5,053 nt of DNA, taken from an uncultured Bacteroidales bacterium (GTDB lineage: Bacteria > Bacteroidota > Bacteroidia > Bacteroidales > UBA932). The position numbers were made by a program, and so were the translations under genes. Under the pieces are notes generated by a model. That model did not search any database. It saw nothing but the letters and a program-made list of their open reading frames with translations, and was not told the origin of the DNA. The number at the start of each line of letters is the position of its first letter. The stretch's first letter is position 1. The DNA lies in assembly GCA_905234775.1 (NCBI GenBank), contig CAJOJC010000087.1, positions 3,489-8,541 on the forward strand, in the 5' to 3' direction. Of this stretch, positions 1 through 5,053 are shown piece after piece.

Positions 1-974
1 ATCTTTATCAGGCCGGTGTATTGCTGGAGAAGAACCAGCGCGATTCCGACCACAAGGCCGATAACCAGTCCAAGCAGGGACACGAACCAGCCTTCGAGCC
101 AGAAGGTCCTGCGGATGACGGGAGCTGAAGCGCCCATACTCGAGAGGGTACTGATATCGTCTTTTTTGTCGATGATCAGCATGCTGAGCGAGCCGAAAAT
201 GTTGAAGGCCACGATCAGCACCACGAAAATAAGAATCAAGTAGATAGCAGCCTTTTCGTAGCGCATCATCTTGTAGATCGAGGGGTGTTGCTGATACCGG
301 TCCAGCACCTCGAATTCAGGGCCGAGGATGGCGCTGACCTGGGCCGTGGACACTTTTTCGGAGCGGATTTCGAACGCGCTCACCTCCGATGGGATATGGA
401 GCAGTTCGCGCGCCTTCGCGATGGGGACCACGACGAAACTTTCATCGGACGAAAGAATCTCCTTCGGCCTCATCGTGATATGTTCGAGCGAGGCGGCCGG
501 ATTCGCCATCGAGAAACTCTCGCCCTTGCTGGGGAAGAAGAGGGTGAGCTGATCGAAGAACCATGTCCGGATTCCGAGTTCCGAGGCCAGGGCTGAGCTG
601 ACGCTGCACTCCCATGCTCCTTCGATTCCGCGAACGCGGGTGATGGACTGCCTGTCTCCATACCGGGCGGCGACCTTTTCCTCGATCACGCCCTCTGCCG
701 AGACGACTCCGGGCAGTGCGGCTATCTGAGCGAACGCTTCCGCACCCGCGTCGAAGGTCTTGCCCACGGCAGGCCTTACCACGATATCGGGCGAGTTCGC
801 ATCCAGATTGTCCCTGATAATACGGTCGAAACCGTTATAGACGGAGAGTATCACTATCAGCGCGGCAGTCCCTACCGCCATTCCGGCGGCGCCTATACCG
901 GAGATCCAGCTGATCACACTACGGGATTTCCCGGAGAAGAGATAGCGTCCGGCTATGAAGCCTGATACTCCCAC
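1..974 (-). CDS. FtsX/LolC/LolE-family ABC transporter permease, 3' end cut by window edge
   Basis: The reading frame is open from a GTG at 974-972 to the left edge, giving 324 residues without a stop. It resembles the inner-membrane permease subunits of lipoprotein-releasing (LolCDE-type) ABC transporters, which pass lipoproteins to periplasmic carriers with energy from a separate ATPase. Visible layout: a short cytoplasmic N-terminus with the family-like GRYLFSG and SWISGIG; membrane segment 1 at about 20-44; LSVYNGF just after it; a large periplasmic domain at about 50-240; membrane segment 2 at about 242-266; the conserved cytoplasmic stretch DKKDDISTLSSMGAS at about 268-283; and membrane segment 3 at about 290-318. 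The fourth segment, roughly 75-90 residues by comparison with usual family length, lies outside the window. No ATG or TTG lies in frame between the upstream stop (1022-1020) and this GTG, so GTG is the best start. It follows rbfA by 8 bases, probably in one operon. LolC and LolE cannot be told apart here, and a general FtsX-like permease remains possible. Confidence 0.88.
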   Translation of the reverse strand, partial: MGVSGFIAGRYLFSGKSRSVISWISGIGAAGMAVGTAALIVILSVYNGFDRIIRDNLDANSPDIVVRPAVGKTFDAGAEAFAQIAALPGVVSAEGVIEEKVAARYGDRQSITRVRGIEGAWECSVSSALASELGIRTWFFDQLTLFFPSKGESFSMANPAASLEHITMRPKEILSSDESFVVVPIAKARELLHIPSEVSAFEIRSEKVSTAQVSAILGPEFEVLDRYQQHPSIYKMMRYEKAAIYLILIFVVLIVAFNIFGSLSMLIIDKKDDISTLSSMGASAPVIRRTFWLEGWFVSLLGLVIGLVVGIALVLLQQYTGLIK

Positions 975-982
975 GTGGGAAA

Positions 983-1327
983 CTATTTTTTGAGCAGTTC
1001 TTCGATGTGCTCTACATAATCAAGAGTAGTATCCAGGTAGAAGTCCAGCTCAGGAACGATTCTGAGCTGCTTGGCTACTTTTCTTCCGAGTTCGCCCCTG
1101 ATAGCTTTATTGTTCTCCTCGAGGAGCTTCATTACCTCTTCCTGCTTCTCGGAAGGGAAGATACTTACGTAGACCTTGGCGATCGAAAGGTCGGGGCTGA
1201 CGCGCACCTCGCTGACGGTGACCATCGCGCCGCCGAAGGCGGCCATACCCTTACTCCTGATAATCTCCGCAAGGTCGCGCTGGAGCTCCCTGCCGACCTT
1301 CTGCTGACGCGTACTCTGTCCTTCCAT
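983..1327 (-). CDS. rbfA: Ribosome-binding factor A (RbfA)
   Basis: A complete 114-residue protein, the usual size for RbfA, a small cytoplasmic KH-fold factor that binds the immature 30S subunit and assists late 16S rRNA 5'-end maturation, notably in the cold. Family features seen: a basic N-terminal helix with RQQKVGRELQRDLAEII (7-23); the central strand VSEVRVSPDLSIAKVYVS (38-55), matching the family pattern V-x-V-S-P-D-L-x-x-A-x-V-Y-V-S; a long charged helix (about 60-85); and the C-terminal hallmark LRIVPELDFYLD (88-99), followed by DYVEHIEELLKK. The C-terminus stops right after this helix, with no extension. The ATG at 1327-1325 lies 6 bases after the tyrS stop; an AAAAGG stretch precedes it but sits too close to be an ordinary ribosome-binding site. 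Expression is probably from the tyrS promoter by readthrough or coupling. The identification is firm. Confidence 0.96.
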   Translation of the reverse strand: MEGQSTRQQKVGRELQRDLAEIIRSKGMAAFGGAMVTVSEVRVSPDLSIAKVYVSIFPSEKQEEVMKLLEENNKAIRGELGRKVAKQLRIVPELDFYLDTTLDYVEHIEELLKK

Positions 1328-1333
1328 AGCCTT

Positions 1334-2623
1334 TTACTTTATGTTGATTATGTAGTAGTCTTTCTTGCCTTTCTGGGCGAGGATATACTTGCCGTCGATT
1401 ATATCGGCTTCCGTGATATTGCGGGCGATGTCCGTAACTTTCTCCTTATTCAGGGAGAAACCGTTGCCCTGGATCATCTTACGGGCTTCGCCCTTGGATG
1501 GGAAGACCTGAGTCTCCACTGCGAGGAAGTCGAGGATACCGACCGGGAGTTTAGCCCGCTCTACGTCGAAGGTAGGAACGCCGTCGAAAACTGCCAGGAA
1601 GGTCTTTTCGTCGAGGCTGCGCAGATCCTCTGCTGTAGCCTTTCCGAAGAGCATCTGGGAGGCCTTGACTGCATTCTCATACTCTTTTTCGCCGTGGACC
1701 ATGATAGTTACTTCCTTGGCGAGGAGCTTCTGGAGACGGCGCTGGCCGGGATCTTCGGCGTGTTCCGCTATAGCGGCCTCGATAGTCTCGCGGTCAAGCA
1801 TGGTGAAGATCTTGATATATTTTGCGGCGTCTTCGTCGCTTACGTTGAGCCAGAACTGATAGAACTGATAGGGGCTGGTTCTCTCCGGGTCGAGCCAGAT
1901 GTTGCCTTTTTCCGTCTTTCCGAACTTACCGCCGTCTGCTTTGGTAATAAGAGGGCAGGTAAGGGCGTAGGCTTCCTTTCCGAGCACCCTTCTGATAAGT
2001 TCCGTTCCGGTAGTGATGTTTCCCCACTGGTCTGCTCCGCCGAGCTGAAGGCGGACGTCTCTGTGTTCATATAAGTACAGGAAGTCGTAGCCCTGGAGGA
2101 GCTGGTAGGTGAATTCGGTGAAGGACATGCCTTCGGAGGAGTTGCGCTCGAGGCGCTTCTTAACCGAATCCTTGCTCATCATATAGTTGACGGTAATGAG
2201 CTTACCGATATCGCGGGTGAAGTTAATGAAGGTGTAGTCCTTCATCCAGTCGTAGTTATTGACGAGCTCGGCTTTATTGGGAGCGTCTGACTCAAAATCG
2301 AGGAAACGGGAGAGCTGGGCCTTGATACACTCAACGTTGTGGGCCAGGGTCTTCTCGTCGAGAAGGTTCCTTTCCTGGCTTTTCATCGAAGGGTCGCCGA
2401 TCATTCCGGTAGCTCCGCCGACGAGAGCGAAGGGCTTGTTTCCGCATTCCTGGAAATGTTTGAGGATCATTATGCTGACGAGGTGTCCGATATGAAGGCT
2501 GTCTCCGGTAGGGTCGATTCCTACGTAGGCCGACATGGGTCCTTTCGCGATTTCTTCTTCAGTTCCGGGGGTTATGTCTTTAATCATTCCCCTCCATTTC
2601 AGTTCTTCTACAAAATTCTTCAT
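1334..2623 (-). CDS. tyrS: Tyrosyl-tRNA synthetase (TyrRS)
   Basis: A complete 429-residue class I aminoacyl-tRNA synthetase that charges tRNA-Tyr with tyrosine using ATP in the cytoplasm. Seen: [16 protein letters not shown] with the HIGH signature at 44-47; [14 protein letters not shown] and [10 protein letters not shown] (D198-N202), which form the tyrosine pocket in this family; the second ATP-binding signature in its KFGKT form at 233-237, as in the E. coli-type enzyme; and a C-terminal S4-like RNA-binding domain (about 373-429) with [19 protein letters not shown]. The length fits the bacterial TyrRS of about 420-430 residues. The frame stays open upstream to an ATG at 2689, but the start is set at 2623-2621 because [12 protein letters not shown] aligns with the family N-terminus and the putative promoter (2652-2645) lies inside the extension. 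No Shine-Dalgarno is seen. It heads a run with rbfA (6-base gap) and the permease gene. Confidence 0.97.
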   Translation of the reverse strand: MKNFVEELKWRGMIKDITPGTEEEIAKGPMSAYVGIDPTGDSLHIGHLVSIMILKHFQECGNKPFALVGGATGMIGDPSMKSQERNLLDEKTLAHNVECIKAQLSRFLDFESDAPNKAELVNNYDWMKDYTFINFTRDIGKLITVNYMMSKDSVKKRLERNSSEGMSFTEFTYQLLQGYDFLYLYEHRDVRLQLGGADQWGNITTGTELIRRVLGKEAYALTCPLITKADGGKFGKTEKGNIWLDPERTSPYQFYQFWLNVSDEDAAKYIKIFTMLDRETIEAAIAEHAEDPGQRRLQKLLAKEVTIMVHGEKEYENAVKASQMLFGKATAEDLRSLDEKTFLAVFDGVPTFDVERAKLPVGILDFLAVETQVFPSKGEARKMIQGNGFSLNKEKVTDIARNITEADIIDGKYILAQKGKKDYYIINIK

Positions 2624-2644
2624 CGAATGATAATCTATAGTCCA

Positions 2645-2652
2645 CAAATTTA
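2645..2652 (-). promoter_or_regulatory. Putative -7 promoter element for tyrS operon
   Basis: Read on the minus strand this is TAAATTTG, a perfect match to the Bacteroidota primary-sigma -7 consensus TAnnTTTG. It ends 21 bases before the tyrS ATG, so the 5' leader would be very short. No TTG is present at the expected -33 distance (about 17-23 bases upstream), so the assignment rests on the -7 match and its position. The surrounding gap is strongly AT-rich, which raises the chance of a coincidental match. Confidence 0.55.
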
Positions 2653-2664
2653 GTAAATAATAGT

Positions 2665-2672
2665 TAAATTTG
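2665..2672 (+). promoter_or_regulatory. Putative -7 promoter element for tpiA
   Basis: TAAATTTG on the plus strand matches the Bacteroidota -7 consensus TAnnTTTG exactly. It ends 34 bases before the tpiA ATG, leaving room for a leader of roughly 25-30 bases. It is the mirror image of the minus-strand element 12 bases to the left, so the two polymerase footprints would overlap. No -33 TTG is visible at the usual spacing. Confidence 0.55.
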
Positions 2673-2706
2673 CTTGTTTGAAAATTCACTTAACAATTTA
2701 TACAGA

Positions 2707-3462
2707 ATGAGAAAGAACATTGTTGCAGGAAACTGGAAGATGAACACTACAGTTCCCGAAGGAGTAGAACTTGCAAAGGCAGTCCTCGAGGCCAGCGCCA
2801 AGGTCCCTGCTGAGGTAGGTCTTGTAATCGCAACCCCGTTTACACATCTTTGCCCCGTCGCTGCAGTAGTAGCCGGAACTCGCGTAGAGCTTTCTGCTGA
2901 GAACTGCGCAGACAAGGAGAAGGGAGCCTATACCGGTGAGGTATCTGCCGCTATGATCAAGAGCGCAGGTTGCCAGTATACTATCCTCGGACACTCCGAG
3001 CGCCGTCAGTATTACGGTGAGACCGATGAGAAGCTCGTCGAGAAGACTAAGCTCGCTCTTGCAAACGGCCTTAAGGTTATCCTTTGCGTTGGTGAGAACC
3101 TCGAGGAGAGGGAAGCCGGAAAACACTTCGCAGTAGTAGAGGCTCAGACAAAGAACGTCCTCTCGCAGTTTACCGCCGAGGATATGGCTTCAATAGTCAT
3201 CGCATACGAGCCCGTCTGGGCTATCGGAACCGGCAAGACCGCTACCGCAGACCAGGCAGAAGAAATCCACGCCTACATCCGCGGACTTCTCAAGGATATG
3301 TTCGGTGCTAAGGTCGCAGACGACACTACTATTCTTTATGGTGGTTCCTGCAAGCCTTCAAATGCAGCTGAGCTGTTCGCAAAGCCCGATATCGACGGTG
3401 GTCTTATCGGCGGCGCATCCCTTAAAGCAGAAGACTTTATCGGAATCGCACTGTCATTTTAA
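2707..3462 (+). CDS. tpiA: Triosephosphate isomerase (TPI)
   Basis: A complete 251-residue cytoplasmic TIM-barrel enzyme that interconverts dihydroxyacetone phosphate and glyceraldehyde 3-phosphate in glycolysis and gluconeogenesis. All catalytic parts are visible: substrate-binding NWKMN with K11; the electrophilic histidine H96 in ILGHSERR; the catalytic base E168 in [14 protein letters not shown], which continues into flexible loop 6; and the phosphate-binding YGGS (211-214) and GGLIGGASL near the C-terminus. The length is normal for the family. The ATG at 2707 is chosen over an in-frame ATG at 2674 because [13 protein letters not shown] is the canonical N-terminus and the earlier start would lie at or near the predicted transcription start. 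No Shine-Dalgarno is seen; the leader is AT-rich as is common in Bacteroidota. tpiA is divergent from tyrS and convergent with the lipoprotein gene, whose 3' end overlaps it by 26 bases. It appears monocistronic, closed by a hairpin 29 bases after its stop. Confidence 0.98.
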   Translation: MRKNIVAGNWKMNTTVPEGVELAKAVLEASAKVPAEVGLVIATPFTHLCPVAAVVAGTRVELSAENCADKEKGAYTGEVSAAMIKSAGCQYTILGHSERRQYYGETDEKLVEKTKLALANGLKVILCVGENLEEREAGKHFAVVEAQTKNVLSQFTAEDMASIVIAYEPVWAIGTGKTATADQAEEIHAYIRGLLKDMFGAKVADDTTILYGGSCKPSNAAELFAKPDIDGGLIGGASLKAEDFIGIALSF

Positions 3463-3853
3463 TCGACTCGCGACTATACCATAACCAAATTACATCGTCC
3501 TCCATCTTCACTACCTGGAGGACGATGTTTTTTCGTACCTCGTCGGCTCCGGTGGGGGAGGTCCAGCGAAGAAGGCCGGCGGTAACCATCTGGTCTTCCT
3601 CGGTAGGCTCCGTCTGAAGCCTCAGGATGAAGTAATCGGACATGTTGTCTGTGTGGAGCCTGAACTCCAGCTGACCGGCGTTGTAGGCGTACTGGCAGGT
3701 GAGGGGATTGAAGGTGATGATATCGGTCTTGCCGACAGCCATCCTGAGGGTGTTGTCGGTAAGGAACTCGGGGGTATAGGTTCCTTCCTCGATGCAGGCT
3801 GGCATCGAGAGCAGCAGCGCGAAGACTGCGAGTATGGTCCTTATCCCTTTCAT
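3437..3853 (-). CDS. Small putative lipoprotein of unrecognised family
   Basis: A 138-residue protein with an N-terminal lipoprotein-type signal: MKGIR, a hydrophobic stretch (7-17) and SMPAC with the candidate lipidated cysteine at C20. The -3 position is Met rather than the usual Leu, so the lipobox is imperfect. C20 is followed by I-E-E; acidic residues just after the cysteine resemble the surface-export signal described for some Bacteroidota lipoproteins (inference). The rest alternates polar and hydrophobic residues (for example [18 protein letters not shown], about 62-79), suggesting a small beta-rich domain; WTSPTG and VIWLWYSRE are distinctive. No catalytic motif or known family is recognised. 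Its ATG overlaps the TGA of the upstream M6 protease gene (ATGA), so the two are probably translationally coupled. Codons 109-121 coincide with the hairpin that terminates tpiA on the other strand, and the last codons overlap the tpiA 3' end. The open frame, signal peptide and coupling make it a likely real gene. Confidence 0.8.
   Translation of the reverse strand: MKGIRTILAVFALLLSMPACIEEGTYTPEFLTDNTLRMAVGKTDIITFNPLTCQYAYNAGQLEFRLHTDNMSDYFILRLQTEPTEEDQMVTAGLLRWTSPTGADEVRKNIVLQVVKMEDDVIWLWYSRESIKMTVRFR
3492..3533 (+). terminator. Intrinsic terminator of tpiA
   Basis: A perfect 13-bp inverted repeat, ACATCGTCCTCCA (3492-3504) and TGGAGGACGATGT (3516-3528), with an 11-base loop and a run of six T at 3528-3533. 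It begins 29 bases after the tpiA stop, a standard place for a rho-independent terminator. On the minus strand the same bases encode residues N109-V121 of the lipoprotein. In that direction the hairpin is followed by TAATTTGG rather than a solid T run, so termination should be mainly in the tpiA direction. Confidence 0.88.
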
Positions 3854-5053
3854 TGCTTGACCTGTATCTCTTTTACAATCACGTCAGTAGTCCCGTCGGC
3901 CCAGCGGACTTCCGCGCGGAGGGTGCCGTTCGCGCTGACGGTGAACATGCCTTCGGAATCGGTCACGGCCGGCCGGTCGCCGAAGAACCAGTTGATTTCC
4001 TCCGCTCCCACGGCGTTGTGGACGTAGAGAGGGAAGCGGGCGCCCTTTTCGAAGGTGCCGTCTTTATTGCGCACGCCGCCGGTGAAGTAGATGAACGGGA
4101 TCGTGTTGCGATTGTCTATGACCATGGTCTTGAACGAGCCGGACTTCGAGAAAACGGCGTCCGGGGTATAGACGGTCAGTAGTGTATTGTAGGTAGTGCC
4201 GCCCCTGAGGCTGTCGGGCATGAAGGTGAGGCGGCCGTCGGATGCGGGCATCACCTTTTCGAGCATGGCCTCTCCGCGGGCAGGGGATAGGGCGACCGTG
4301 CAGCTGTCGATTTCGCCGAGAAGGCTCCGGTCGATCTGCCAAACGAGGATGGCCGAGCCCTGGAAGGCCGTTTGGCGCACGTTCGCAATCGGCTCGATGA
4401 CGGTGAAGGTGACGCTGCTGTCCGGCATGATCCGGATGTCTTTAAGCGCATATCGGGCCTGGGTGCCGTCCCACGCGCGGAAAGCGGGCTCGCCGTCCGA
4501 ACAGAAGGTCTGCCGCTCGCCTTGGGGGAAGAAGACGGCGGTGACGGTGTCGGCCTCGGGTAGCGCTTCGACCAGGTCCGCGCATTGGTGGTCCGGCCGG
4601 GCGTTAACCTCGTTCTTAAGCCAGCGGTCGTAGGCGCGAAGGGTAAGGTTGTAGTACGAAGAGAAGCCGGCGCGGTTCGAGGATTTGTCGACATGGTAGA
4701 CGAGCAGGCCGTTCCCGCCTATGAAGCGGTCCCATCCTTCGGCGGCCCTGCACTCGAAGAGGAAGTATTCGCCGGGGGTGTCGGTCTGATAGTATAGGAA
4801 TTCACGCGAGCGATTGAAGGGGCGGAGGACGTACTCGCCCGGGAGGAGGGTGTCGCGCTGACCGAGCCCGAGAATGTCGAAGTCGATCGCGCCAAGGCCG
4901 GCCGGAGTGCGGGTGCTGTCGTTGTGGTCGCCCCTGTCCATGAGGGCCAGGCTGCCCCACAGGCCTTCCGCGAGTCCGCCGCTGCCCAGTTCGTCGGTAT
5001 CATAGAGGTCCTGCAGGCCGAGGGCATGGCCGAATTCGTGGCATACGGGCCCG
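3850..5053 (-). CDS. M6-family secreted metalloprotease, C-terminal part (N-terminus beyond window)
   Basis: The frame is open from the right edge (first full codon 5052-5050) to a TGA at 3852-3850, giving the last 400 residues of a zinc metallopeptidase resembling the M6 (immune inhibitor A-like) family. The edge falls just before the active site: HEFGHALGLQDLYD starts at residue 5 of the visible part, with zinc ligands H5 and H9, catalytic E6 and D15 in the HExxHxxGxxD pattern. WGSLALMDRGDH (about 31-43) matches the family WxLM turn, and TPAGLGAIDFDILG follows. PGEYFLFECRAAEGWDRF and GNGLLVYHVDKS (about 93-124) match the family's beta-rich end. RPDHQCADLVEA (about 152-163) and a stretch to about 222 follow, then a fibronectin III-like region (about 223-310) and an Ig/PKD-like end (about 312-400) with INWFFGDRPAV and EVRWADGTTD. 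No type IX secretion tail is seen. The signal peptide and prodomain would lie outside. It probably acts outside the cytoplasm and is coupled by ATGA to the downstream lipoprotein gene. The substrate is unknown. Confidence 0.9.
   Translation of the reverse strand, partial: GPVCHEFGHALGLQDLYDTDELGSGGLAEGLWGSLALMDRGDHNDSTRTPAGLGAIDFDILGLGQRDTLLPGEYVLRPFNRSREFLYYQTDTPGEYFLFECRAAEGWDRFIGGNGLLVYHVDKSSNRAGFSSYYNLTLRAYDRWLKNEVNARPDHQCADLVEALPEADTVTAVFFPQGERQTFCSDGEPAFRAWDGTQARYALKDIRIMPDSSVTFTVIEPIANVRQTAFQGSAILVWQIDRSLLGEIDSCTVALSPARGEAMLEKVMPASDGRLTFMPDSLRGGTTYNTLLTVYTPDAVFSKSGSFKTMVIDNRNTIPFIYFTGGVRNKDGTFEKGARFPLYVHNAVGAEEINWFFGDRPAVTDSEGMFTVSANGTLRAEVRWADGTTDVIVKEIQVKQ

Noticed and set aside
1810..1830. 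A TATATTTTG stretch resembling a Bacteroidota -7 box on the plus strand inside tyrS.
   Set aside because: The spacing is off by one base from TAnnTTTG and no plus-strand gene follows.
1007..2074. A long plus-strand open frame (355 codons) opposite rbfA and tyrS.
   Set aside because: It lies wholly antisense to two proteins with unmistakable family motifs, and its translation shows no recognisable domain. A long shadow frame is expected from the codon bias of the true genes.
2624..2689. A 22-residue N-terminal extension of TyrRS from an ATG at 2689.
   Set aside because: The extension crosses the AT-rich promoter region and the -7 box, and the canonical TyrRS N-terminus begins at 2623.
2674..2706. 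An 11-residue N-terminal extension of TPI from an ATG at 2674.
   Set aside because: The standard TPI start [13 protein letters not shown] is at 2707, and the earlier ATG is only two bases past the -7 box, probably upstream of the transcription start.
3365..3425. A possible minus-strand terminator past the lipoprotein stop: CCGATA pairing with TATCGG inside tpiA.
   Set aside because: The stem is only 6 bp with a long loop and no T run; it is better explained as tpiA coding sequence.
3653..4797. Several plus-strand open frames opposite the protease and lipoprotein genes.
   Set aside because: They are low-complexity translations typical of GC-rich antisense shadows, whereas the minus-strand frame carries the M6 motifs continuously.

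Overview
The window looks like a chromosomal segment from a member of the Bacteroidota, probably the order Bacteroidales. Both promoters in the only long intergenic gap match the Bacteroidota -7 box TAnnTTTG. Start codons lack convincing Shine-Dalgarno sequences. The right-hand genes are an M6-type metalloprotease and a small lipoprotein with acidic residues just after its lipobox cysteine. The genus cannot be fixed from the sequence alone.

Left part (minus strand, about 2623 down to 1): a tight run of three genes read leftward, tyrS (tyrosyl-tRNA synthetase), rbfA (30S ribosome maturation factor) and an FtsX/LolC/LolE-type ABC-transporter permease that runs off the left edge. Spacers are 6 and 8 bases, so they are probably one operon linking translation with envelope lipoprotein export.

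Centre (2624-3533): an 83-base AT-rich gap separates tyrS from the divergent tpiA (triosephosphate isomerase, complete, all catalytic residues present). It holds two back-to-back copies of TAAATTTG, one facing each way. tpiA ends at 3462 and is followed 29 bases later by a perfect 13-bp hairpin with a T run, a strong intrinsic terminator.

Right part (minus strand, 5053 down to 3437): the C-terminal 400 residues of a secreted M6-family metalloprotease (HEFGH zinc site visible at the right edge), followed with a 4-base ATGA overlap by a 138-residue putative lipoprotein of unrecognised family. The lipoprotein gene runs into the 3' end of tpiA (26-base convergent overlap). The tpiA terminator therefore lies inside the lipoprotein's coding sequence. 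Base composition rises from about 43% GC in a sampled tyrS line to about 68% in a sampled protease line.

Most of the window is ordinary housekeeping. The parts worth a second look are the coding-embedded terminator with convergent overlap, the mirrored divergent promoter, and the protease-lipoprotein pair. No RNA gene, CRISPR array, insertion sequence or phage element was seen.
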